In this document: positions 9,610 to 19,400 of the stretch, piece by piece
Position numbering within the stretch: position 1 is the first letter of the stretch
Layout: every line of letters starts with the position of its first letter
Source of the DNA: Entomortierella parvispora
Taxonomy: Eukaryota > Mortierellomycota > Mortierellomycetes > Mortierellales > Mortierellaceae
Assembly: GCA_963573315.1 (NCBI GenBank)
Contig: OY752140.1
Coordinates: 2,728,001-2,792,000 of the forward strand
Direction of reading: 5' to 3'
DNA length: 64,000 nt
Position numbers and translations under genes: made by a program
The notes under the pieces: model-generated
Told to the model about the DNA's origin: nothing
Database searches by the model: none
Seen by the model: only the letters and a program-made list of their open reading frames with translations

Positions 9610-10150
9610 CTTCCCGATCCAAAAACCTTACAACGGACACCTTAGTCAAGCCGGTGATGGCGCAATAGTACGCCATTGCCTTTTTTTTTCTTCCTCGCCG
9701 CTCTTTCCACCTCCTCTTCGACGACATCCCAGGGCAGGGCTATGGGATTATCATGGGGAACGATGGGCCTCACTCAGTCCCCCTTTGAATGGATCGGATC
9801 CAATGTCAATGAACCAAATGGACTGGATCGCCTCTATTCCTGACCTGGATGTGAGCCATATGAGGAAGATCGGTCAGGGCACTAGCGGCAGTAGTAGACC
9901 CTCTTCTGCAGGGGCTTGAGCTGGGGCAGTTTTGATCCAGATCTTCCTGCTCTGTGCGTATGGAGGGAAGTGTAGTCGACGGACCACATCGCAGCCTGGG
10001 GTTCTAAGCCAGGTGGACAGCGTGAGTCGAGGGCATGTTTTCCCGGATTTGAATGGAGATGGATCAGAGCGCAATCAATGTTGAAATCTCGTCCGCGTCG
10101 TCGTCGCAGCCACCTCCCTTGCGACTTTGTCGCCACTCTTCCTTCCAAAC
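9610..10150 (+). pseudogene. 3' fragment of the membrane protein gene, copy B
   Basis: This second truncated copy starts at the same point as copy A (GATCCAAAAACCTTACAACGGACACCTT, near 9616; intact gene 12281). It carries recognisable blocks: CTGGATCGCCTCTATTCCTGACCTGGATGTGA, a decayed membrane segment, and CATGTTTTCCCGGATTTGAATGG near 10035. The reading frame is broken several times, for example by TGA after ATTCC near 9841, so it cannot encode the protein. The shared truncation point shows that the duplication happened after the gene had lost its 5' part. Confidence 0.7.
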
Positions 10151-10154
10151 TCAG

Positions 10155-10560
10155 GGCAGTTCCCCTCCCAAGGGCTGCCTTCTGAGCCATACATAACAAC
10201 TGTTCCAGCCCCCGTTCAACTATAACCATCCTGACTTTGATCACGGGTTTTTCTCAAGATGAACTCCATCAAGCACTTCGAAAATTTGTTCGAATAGCCA
10301 CCCGAGACCAAGAGTTGAGACTGCCGTTCTTACAATACATCAAACGGCGATATCTACAAGATAAAGAAGGATACAGGCAGATTAATCTCGAGCTCAAAAA
10401 TAAGCGATTGGACGCGTCTGTTTGGCGATCTCCTCAAGAATACTACTTTCACCTGCACTCCATTCGCGTCCTTTCTTCAAGTGGTGAGGCCACGTGCCGC
10501 TGTTGCTCACTGTCCTCGGGAGCTCTTTTACGATTGTAGATTCGCCTGAGCGCACGTTCT
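10155..10560 (+). other. Hypothetical coding fragment, weakly LYR-like
   Basis: An open frame of about 100 codons (10237-10539) lacks an ATG in place but has protein-like composition: HQALRKFVRIATRDQELR, then FLQYIKRRYLQDKEGYRQ. The spacing of aliphatic and basic residues recalls the helical LYR/complex-1 family of small mitochondrial proteins, but the LYR tripeptide itself is absent (ALRKF). An acceptor-like TCTCAAG at about 10258 could open an exon, but I cannot find the partner exon. It may be a gene fragment stranded at the edge of the duplicated region. Confidence 0.25.
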
Positions 10561-11050
10561 CCATTGGAGTGAGCTCACCTCAGCAGCAGTTATTTCTGGC
10601 GCTGGTCTTTTGCCATTGATGAAGACAGCTCGGTCTTTTGTCGCCGTTCAGTCCCATGGTAGAGGGGTCACGAACGTTTGTTTAAAGGTGACTCTGTGGA
10701 TAATAGACAGGTTATGTTCTGGCATCGTTGATCCGGTAAAGGATCTATCCAACCCATGGTCACGGCCTTGCAGACCGATTGCCCTCCTGGGCTCTTTGTG
10801 CGTCGCCAATAGGACTGTGGCAGTGTTCGCACAAACATCGCTCGTATCATCCTCCCATTTGTTTGTGCAGCCGGACAGGGCAACGGCGTCTCCAATAGCC
10901 AATCGCTCTTGTGGTCAACAACTACCACCCTCGGTCGCCCTGAGCATGTTTTTTTGCGTTTGCCTTTTTTCTTCCTTCTTTGTCCGTTCTCTTTTTCTCG
11001 GTCCTATCCATACCACCCTTCTTGCCCCCTTCATCTAGTCTGGCGTCGCA
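10560..11050. other. Leader and promoter region of the membrane protein gene
   Basis: No gene is seen here. The last 110 bases are pyrimidine-rich and correspond to the leader copied in the 5' fragment near 5110-5210, which supports ATG at 11051 as the conserved start. Confidence 0.45.
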
Positions 11051-13092
11051 ATGGGTAAGAATTCTCAGCCTAACAAGGCGAAAGAAAGACTGCATGGTGC
11101 TTAGCTTTAACCATAATGCATTGGGACTCCACAGGCAACCTGACTTTGCTCTGCGTCGCGCGCACTGAAGACGATGCCGCGCTCTACGGCTTTGCGTTTG
11201 GTTACAACAACTCCATGTCGACTATGCCCGAACTACTTGTTATTCTTCTCAAGGCCGCCGTGCCTCCTACTCCACCTTCTTCCCTGTCGTCACTGAACTG
11301 GTCTTTGGTATCGCTGGTTTTTTGGTCCAAAGTGCAGAGTATTTACTCGACATCGGATCTGACAAACACTGCTTGCGCCGCTTCATCGACGGGTGTCTTC
11401 ACCTTTATTTCTCAACAGTACAAACAAAGAGGAGGGTTCAGATACGATCCCACCCTCGGTTCCGGATCCCCTCCCGCACCTTCGACTAGTAACTTTGAGC
11501 AGTCTGACCAGTACTGGGTGAACATGAGTTTGGGCCTCAACTTTAACTGGACAACATCCACTGCGAACGTGTTCCCAAAACTGTTTTACGTGCCCATCAC
11601 GGCCAATTCGACAGGGACAGGGGCAATGAGTGGTTACAATCTGGTGCTTTCCAGTTTGAATAACAATACGGTTTTGTTCGCGCAAGAGAACCAGGCTCGA
11701 GGATTTGACTACACGGGTACCTTGCAAACGGTAAGTTGATGTTCACCCCTGGGTGTTTGTTTGCTCTCCGTCCAAGGTCTTGCGGTCTTGTTTGTTTTGT
11801 TTTTTCGACCCTCTTGTTTTTAAGCTCACATCATCCAACCACTCTTATCTGTTTTTTCTTTTTCTTTTTGTTTTCAAAGCCATTGGCCTACATGCAAAAG
11901 ATGTCCGCCATCGCGTACTCATCTGGACGTTTCTACCTCATTGGAGTACCTGTTGTGGTTTCGTCAGGTCAGCAGGCAGTGGTCTTGAGCATGCCTATCT
12001 ATGACGGCCATGTGTCGACTCTTCCCCCAGTCGCAGACCTCAAGTACTATAATTCCACACCTGTAAACGCGTCGGCATCCTCGGACCAATCTTCTTGTTT
12101 AACGGGCGCACTAGTCACTGCAACTGTCACAGACAACAGCTTGTATTGTGTATGCATGGAGGTAAGGGCGTACAAAGAAAACACTGATAGGAGCCTAGAG
12201 AGCTGAAGCCCCAAACTCAACTGACTCTCATTTCAATTGCCAATGAAAAAAGCCATCCATATTATCCAGCACTGGCTTCTGGATCCAAAACCTGGCCACG
12301 GACACCTTGATCGGCCCACAAGTGACCATCTCCGCTTCCATTGATGGTCCCGACTTGGATTCCTTGACCGCCTTTCAAAGCCTGTTCGATTTTATTATCC
12401 TTACTCCTCCTCCCACCTCCTCCCCCTCCTCCTCAACACCAAAGGGGTCTGGTTTCCTCATTGGGAGCGATGGGCCGCACGAATTCCCCTTGGATGGATC
12501 AAGTCCGTTTTTTTTGGGTCAAAAGGACTGGATCACTTCCATCCCCGGTCTGGACGTGAACCAGGTCGACACCTTTAACCCTCTTGACAGTGGCACCGGC
12601 GGAAGCACCCTCTCTGCCGGAGCTTGGGCCGGTATTATTATTGGAACCTTACTCTTCTTCACCTGTGTGTATACTCTGAAGCGTCGACAACGAACCGTAT
12701 TGCGAAATAGGGCCCAGGCACGGGCTGCTAAAGCCAATCGGGCCCTTCAGCAACAGAGAGCTCAATTGGCTGGACATGTCTTCCCAGATCTGAATGGAAG
12801 CGTTGGTGTGGGTTCTGAGCAAAAAGGCGGCGCAACCAATATTGAAATGGCATCCTCTTTGCCATTGTCGCCGCCCCCTCTGCAACCTCGACCACAACAG
12901 TCCTCTTCACCCGCAGGGCAATTATCGGGATCACCGAGTACCTCGCCAGAACTTTCTTACCAGCCGTACACACTGGCGCCCTTACAGTCCCCATCATCCG
13001 CAGTTTGGGGCTCTTCTCAAGAGCAGCTCCGTGAGACACTGCAGCTTACGTCTCATCCAAGGCCTAGAGTGGCAACCACCACCCGCACATAG
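11051..13092 (+). CDS. Single-pass membrane protein with large N-terminal domain
   Basis: The proposed exons are 11051-11054 (ATGG), 11105-11730, 11880-12161 and 12253-13092, giving 583 residues. The first donor GTAAGAATTCT is conserved in the broken copy near 5216. An alternative acceptor at 11134 is also in frame, and start at ATG 11116 is possible. The N-terminal 400 residues begin with a WDSTGNL-type strand motif like those of beta-propellers and have several N-glycosylation sequons, though no signal peptide is visible, so a missed upstream exon is possible. A membrane segment (AGIIIGTLLFFTCVYTL) is followed by KRRQR, placing the tail in the cytoplasm. The tail has HVFPDLNGSVGVGSEQKGG and a long proline/serine-rich end. 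The family appears restricted to related fungi as far as I can recall; function unknown. Three partial copies lie upstream. Confidence 0.65.
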
Positions 13093-13404
13093 CCAGCAAA
13101 ATAAAGTCTTTAAAGTCTTTTCAACATGCATGGAAAGCCCTTACAGTACGCAGTGCCACTCTCAGAACCGTACTGATAAACAGAGCCCAACGGCGCTCTC
13201 TTTTTTCATTTTCTCATCGTTCCCTTGGTCGGCAATCTGTTGTCAACCGCCGATGATACTTCCTCGCCACTGATTTTATGAGTCCTATTTTATCTCCTGA
13301 GCAGTTCTGGGAAAAGTCGCATCTTTCTAGCCATCTTAACAGCTGACCGCGAACGATAATAAAAAGAGTGGAGGCACCTAAAAACTAAAGTCTGCCCGGA
13401 GACA

Positions 13405-13590
13405 CACCTTCGGTCAGCCGGTCAGTCGGTCAGTCGGTCAGTCGGTCAATGGTCAATCGGTCAAAACAGTCAGTCGGTCAAAATGGTCAATCGTTGTCAA
13501 TCGGTCAAAACGGTCAATCGGTCAAAACGGTCAATCGGTCAAAATGGTCAATCGGTCAAAACGGTCAATCGTCTAACCGGTCAAACGAAT
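13405..13590. repeat. GGTCAATC/GGTCAAAACG minisatellite
   Basis: More than 15 copies of a GGTCARTC-type 8-10-mer occur in tandem, moving from GGTCAGTC units at the left to alternating GGTCAATC and GGTCAAAAC units at the right. The array lies between the convergent 3' ends of the membrane protein gene (13092) and the deacylase gene (13646). No spacer and repeat structure of a CRISPR kind is present. Confidence 0.85.
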
Positions 13591-13645
13591 ACTGTCACTC
13601 CTTGAGGCATTTGTTGTCGATCCTCTATTCTTTATTCTAGTTGGA

Positions 13646-14858
13646 CTATTCCGAGGTCAACTTTACCCCTTTGATGGCATCGATGGTTTGGTCCAAATCC
13701 GGTGTAGGTGTTTTTGGCGTATCCAGTGAAGGTGATCCAGAGCATGTACTGGCCTCCGATACTTCTGAGCTGGAAGATTTGGACGCCTGAGCCTTTGCTT
13801 TCTTCAACGCAGCTGCTTCAGCCAATGCCGCCGTCTTCATGGCCTTTGCAACGGCGGGGTTAGTCTTGCTGCAAACGGGGACATAGTCAAATTTGCGAGA
13901 GTCCAGTTCCAAGGTCACAGGTCCATCATTGGCAATATTGACAAGCATCATGGCGCCAAACTCGCCGTCTATCCCACATTGGAGAGAAAAAGAGGGGTTA
14001 CCACAAAATGAAAGATCACCAAGAAGCCATGGAGAATCCACTGAGGAATGACAAAGTAGCTTCATTGGCGACATTTTCATTCTCTTACCTTTGATCCGGT
14101 CAGACTTGTAGGCTTTACGAAGGCGAGCTAAGAAGTCATGGTACATGTCCTTGGATTGACTTGACTTCATGGACAAGTGAAAATCTGGTTTGCTGCCTTT
14201 GATGACCTGACCATAGAGAGTAAACTGGGAAACTATTGTTTTTGTTGTTGAGGAAAAGCAAAAAGAGTTAAGAAATGGGTGGAGGTTGGGGCAGTTTTTT
14301 TTTTTTTTTTTTTTTGTCCGTACCACACAAAATCTCGCCTCCGATATCGACAACACTCTTGGCCCACATCCTGTTCGGCTCTTCGACACCATCCTGGCTC
14401 TCGGTGGGCAAAGCGGGAGAGGGCTCCAATTGAGCAGTCTGGGAAGAGTCAAAGACTCGAACTGACAGGAGCTTCTTCACCATGTAGTCCAGATCTGCAG
14501 TGGTATCATCGACGGACAAGCCGATCAGGACACAGAGTCCCCGTTTAATCTTTGAGATTTGTTGGCCATTAACTATATCGTGTGCAAGGCGAAAGAGAGA
14601 GGTGAGCTTGTATTCGAATTGAGTGCTGCAGCAGAAATAGGAGGAGGCGCATAGGGAAGAGTGGACAAGGGAGGAGCTACCTTCTACGCTGGCCTGCACC
14701 ACTCTTTGAAGAACCTATGGGCCGGGAGCAGACATGATCAACGCACGGTCAGTTGAGGATGAAATGAGGGGTGCAAGGGGGTGCTGTCAATGCAATGAAT
14801 GGCAATGGGGGAGGGGAGGCGAGGAGAAGAGAAATGAAGTTGTCGTTACAGCTCGCAT
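13646..14858 (-). CDS. DTD1: D-aminoacyl-tRNA deacylase (DTD1)
   Basis: The enzyme removes D-amino acids wrongly attached to tRNA. Five exons, read from the start, are 14858-14850, 14714-14681, 14572-14324, 14232-14089 and 13968-13646. The first holds only ATG CGA GCT; it joins VLQRVVQASVE to give the family N-terminus MRAVLQRVVQASV. Conserved motifs follow: the SQFTLYGQ block, the catalytic-site strand, and FGAMMLVNIANDGPVTLELD near the end of the fold. The family is about 150 residues; here there is an insertion after RVFDSS (a Ser/Pro/Glu-rich loop) and a C-terminal extension of about 70 residues rich in Ala, Lys and Ser. The start codon is in a CCACC-ATG context. The gene is divergent from the PEX39-like gene, with 218 bp between the starts. 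Confidence 0.9.
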
Positions 14859-14865
14859 GGTGGGA

Positions 14866-14930
14866 TGGAATGAATGAATGAATGAATGAATGAATGAACA
14901 AAGATGAATGAATGAAAGAAGGAATGAAAG
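14866..14930. repeat. AATG tetranucleotide repeat in a divergent promoter
   Basis: About nine GAATGAAT-type units occur between 14866 and 14930, with imperfect ones further right, immediately upstream of the deacylase ATG (minus, 14858). They also lie in the shared 218-bp promoter of the gene starting at 15077 (plus). Confidence 0.7.
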
Positions 14931-15076
14931 GCAGAAAGGAAGAAAATGTCCGACCAAAGCCAAAAAAGAAATCCGTGTGCCACACGGCATTCCTTTTTCC
15001 TGTTTCTTCCTTTCTTTCCTTTCCCTCCTCCCTCCTCCCCTTCTCCTTCTTCTCTACCACCATCATACATCCACCC

Positions 15077-16108
15077 ATGGAGCTCGCCTCTTCAGCCTCT
15101 GCTCCTCAGCAGTCCGTCTTTGAGCTCTTTGAGCGCTATGACTTTGACCATGACCCTACATTCCAGGTACATCCATCCATTCCTGAGAATACATGCTTTG
15201 CTTCTCTCCGACCTCCCTTCTTTTGCCTTCTTTTCCCTTGAAGAAAGACTAACCGCTGCAATAACCCTCTTTTCTCCTGATCTGATCTCAGTCCGGACTC
15301 AAGTCGATCGTCTCCAGCAGCCAGGCAAAGTCGGTTCAGGAGCAGGAGGACGCAGTCAGGAACGCTCGCTACTTTTACTTTTCCAGGTACAGCACAAATC
15401 GCACCCAGCTGTACAACAAGGAGACACATGGAAATCCATTTTCAGTCCTCTCGTCACGGATGACTTTACCCTTTCTTCCTTCCTTCCTAGCATGCCCTCT
15501 TTCACCCTGCTAAATCCATCGTTCCGGTTCTCTCTACATCATTTAGATTTGTTCAGAGCTTTGACTTGAAGGAATATCAGGCATGGTCCGCACAGCGATC
15601 AGGATCCTCCGAGGAAATCTCAACAACCTCTTCGGCTCAAGGACAGTCTCAAGCACAAGAAAACGAGGCAAACCCTTCTTCTGCAACCACATCGTCATCT
15701 GCTGGTACGATGGAGACTTCTTTTGTCATTCCATGACATCCGCCCAAAACCCGATCCGCTCCGCGATTTTGCTTTAAAAAAGTTTGGTTGCTAACCCCTC
15801 CTCCGCTCTTCGTCATGACCTTTGAAAACAGATCCAAGTTACCCAAAATCATTCCAGGAGATCTGCGAGCTCATTGCTTCTGGAAAACCAATCCCAGGTA
15901 TCTGACCGACTCCAAGGAAGACGGAAAATAGATCTGCCCAAAGCAGACAAGGAAAGAAGTCGACTTTTTTTTTAATTTCTTCTTGATCTCACACTTAGGC
16001 ATCCGTCAGATCCCCAACAACCTTGCAGAGGGAACACCAAGTGAGGCAAAGTTGACGCCCAAACCAAAGCCCTGGGAGAAGAAGGCAGCATCAGTAACCC
16101 AGGAGTAA
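15077..16108 (+). CDS. PEX39: PEX39-like peroxisomal import factor (C6orf226/Yjr012c family)
   Basis: Five exons (15077-15166, 15292-15386, 15547-15704, 15832-15897, 15999-16108) join in frame to 172 residues. The product starts MELASSASAPQQSVFELFER, has a conserved middle (ARYFYFSRF then FDLKEYQAW), a Ser/Gln-rich linker, then YPKSFQEICELIASGKPIPG followed by IRQIP and, near the C-terminus, KPKPWEKK. From memory, the block YPxSFxEIxxLIxxGKPIPGIxxIP followed by a [K/R]PWE motif marks the fungal and animal family of human C6orf226 and yeast Yjr012c. That family was recently named PEX39 and helps the receptor PEX7 import PTS2 proteins into peroxisomes through the PWE motif. The assignment rests on these motifs; no search was possible. 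Convergent with the BEACH gene (310 bp between stops). Confidence 0.75.
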
Positions 16109-16417
16109 CGTAGACTTTGTGAAAAAAATATACAGGTTTTATCCAACATTTCAAAATCTCCAGCTTCCCAATAGCGCCAACAATACCCACCATGATCAGG
16201 ATTGTGTCTCGAAGGAAAATCTTGCAATGGCCGATGAACTTTGTAGGGACTGGAAGGTAGGATGAGAAAAAACACCTTGCTTTTTTATTACAAACATTGT
16301 TGAGTACAAAAGAACAAAAAAAAACAATAAAAACATGGAAGCAATCCCACTTTCCCTTCCCCCTTTTCATTCTTCTTCATCTCGTCCCCACTTCTTGATG
16401 TCCAAAAAAAGGATCCT

Positions 16418-19400
16418 CTATCCCATCAACTCCTTCAGTTTTCCTCCCGAACACTTGAAGCAGAACCGCGCCTGTTTCTCTGCAAATCCAGAGACGGGCA
16501 CAAAGGTACAAGTTCCACAAAACACTCCTCCACAAGTTCTGCAATGGAAACGCCTCTCCAGCAACGGGAATCGGCTCTGACAGTTGACACACACAGTGTC
16601 TCGACCAGGTTGCATCCAGTGGGTACAACCACTGCCGTCCGGCAACACCCAGATGTAGACTCTTCCTTGTGAATCTCCAGTATACAGTGCTCGTCTTGCG
16701 CTAATAAATGAAGAAAAAAAGTTCTATTAGTCGACCGAACAGAGCAATCAGCAAGGACAAAGGACAAATTCAATTGTTTCCTCATTTCTTTTTACCTCGA
16801 CACATAGAGCGAGACAATATTCGGGGGCGTGCCTGCATCCATACGCAAGCGATCCTCAAACTTATAAGTCTGTCGAAGTCTCAAGGCCCACTTGGCTACT
16901 CGTTGCTTGACCACATGGGTAGCCTGTGATGACTGCCGCGTCCTGGATCCGAACGAATCCTCTCCATTTGCTGAAGCAACCGTGGCCGCAATGGTCGTGC
17001 TGACACTCGAGTCTGCCATATGTCCAGGACGGAACGAAGCTGGGGACCCAACCTCTACTGGACTCAGGCACTCTTCTGGCTCCTTGGCCGCTGCCGAGTC
17101 TTCCTCTGCAATCGTCGCGAATCCAGATGGGAAGGACGAGGAGGTGGACAGAAGCATATTGTCCAAGGAGAGCTGCAAAGAACTCATGCTTCCGCTGACA
17201 CCACCGCCACCGTTGCTCCCTGAGCCTTTCAGAGACTGGTGTGAATGACGGTGATACTCTGCGTCGATCACAGCCTTCTCCCAGACCTTGATAGTACCTC
17301 GTCGATGACTCGTAAAGACAATCTCCCGAGGCACCCATTCGCCTGTCCTTCCAGCGTAAAACACACAGTCCAGAATCGGGTCTCCAATCTGAGTCGTGTA
17401 TTTTTGCAAGATCAAGTCTCCATTCACTGTCCAAAGCCTCAGCACTGGTCCAGAACAGGTCGCAATGTCTCCTGTGGCGTCGTTGATGGACACCACCCGG
17501 ACACCATCCTCATGCCCGCCCAGCTGTCGGACATATTCAAGTCGGTTCAGATCCCAGACGATGCAAGACTTGTCCTCCGATCCAGAGACAATGATCGAGT
17601 ACGCGACCGAGATCGCTACCGTGTTTACCGTCTCACGATGACCCCGAAGACACTTCATTAGCTTGAGCTCATACGATCGATTCTGCACAATTCGCCAGAT
17701 ACACACCACCGTATCCCGAGAAGTTGTCACAATCGTCCGATCGTCCGCCCATTTAACACACGTGATGGCTTCTAGGTGCAGGTTCTCAAAAATACCAAGG
17801 ACCTTTAAAACAGATTAGATCCAGTCAAATGTTGATGAGATATCCTGTTAAAAAATATGATTAGGAGTGCGTTGATTACCTTATTCGTCTCGGTTTGGTA
17901 GAGTCGAACAGAATTGTCCGAGAAGCCCCATTCGACGTATTTGCTGCAGGCATATGGCTCATAGGTACGTTGACTGTGTCCAATAAACGGCTTGTCGCCC
18001 TGGTAAATGATCTCGCCGACGGGCAAACCAATATCTAGTTTTCATTTTTGCGCAAGTATTAGTTATCCATTTCCTCTTATTTTTTCATGTCAAAAGAGAG
18101 AAGGGGGGGGGGGGGGGGGGTCGAGAGAACTTACCCTTGACCGGAATCACAGACTGAGTCAGGTACTCTGCGTGGTTGGCTAAGTTGTAATAATTGGGCG
18201 ACAGAGGATCCTTATTGGGAGGAAGTCGAGGTCCATGTGGCTTCTTGAACAATTGTCTAGGGGTCTGACCAAAGTTGTGGATGATACCAATCGTGGCCGA
18301 TTTCTGGATATGGTCATCAATCGTGTCCAAGTCAATGGCGCCTTCGTACGACATGTGGTGGAACACATTCACGGCTCGGACCGATTCGGGACCCTGTTGC
18401 TTGTGGCCAAAGATCAGATCAATCCACTCGTGCAGATGCGCGCTCACATAGTCGCACTCCAACGCTTCGCGATGCTTCTCAATAAAAATCTTTGGATCGT
18501 CCTTGGCCCAAGGGGGTAAAGACACGTGATCGATCTGTTCGCCCGTCGTCTGGAGCGTTCCAAAATTGAATCCGTTCGTGTTCATCAAAAACTCTGGCAG
18601 GTAGTAAAACTCGGGGATGAGCTCCCTGACATCGGACATGGTCTTTTGAGAGGCCGAGATCCATGATTTTCCGATCGAGTGGAAGAGTCGATCCGCATGG
18701 TCAAACTGACCTCCTTGCAGCTTCAAATATTCCTGAGTAAAAGGCTCTAGGCGAATGAGATACGAGCAGACAATCATGGCTGACGAATAGTGGGTTCCGT
18801 AATGGAAAGGTGGCGTGCGATCATCTCCTCCATCCCAGGTGTGATAACGGTCGTTAAAGTCCTTTTCTCGATCTGGAGTCTGAGCGCCCATGGGTCGAGA
18901 GAGGTCCCTAAACGTCTTTGGGTTGGTCAGATCCAATTCAGCACTGGTGTAGTCTGCCAAAATCCAAGGGAAGACAGGATATTGTGTGAGATCGTTGTAG
19001 GTCCTTCCAGCCATCGTGTTTAGGTGCATCAGGTACTGGAAGTTGGAAATCTCATGCTTTTCCCACTTTGCGGTGATGTCGGCAATCGACGCGGGTGCAA
19101 AGATGTTGGCAAGCTTGGATCCGAGAGAGGACTGGGCTTGGCTGCCGCTGCTGTTGGGCTCGATCATGGCAGAGCGGTCTCCCATCTGCAAACTGTTGGT
19201 AGCCAAGGATCCAACGCGGCTCGCCAACTGGTTGTAAACCATATCACGCTGCTGGAGATTCAAGTTGATGAGATAGTTCCTTCCATCTACAAAGAACAGC
19301 TCCAGAGCAACGTTTCTCAACAAGTAACGACGGCGATGAACCTCCTTGATATCTTCGAATCGCCACTTCCTGCATTGATGACGTACTTCTGTAGAGTCGG

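Noticed and set aside
13405-13590. CRISPR-like array
   Set aside because: Units are 8-10 bp with no unique spacers, in a eukaryotic genome; it is a minisatellite.
14866-14930. Telomere-like repeat
   Set aside because: The unit is AATG, not a TTAGGG-type repeat, and it sits between two housekeeping genes.
15567-15777. Separate plus-strand ORF starting near 15583
   Set aside because: It lies in another frame across exon 3 and the following intron of the PEX39-like gene, whose frame fits a conserved family.
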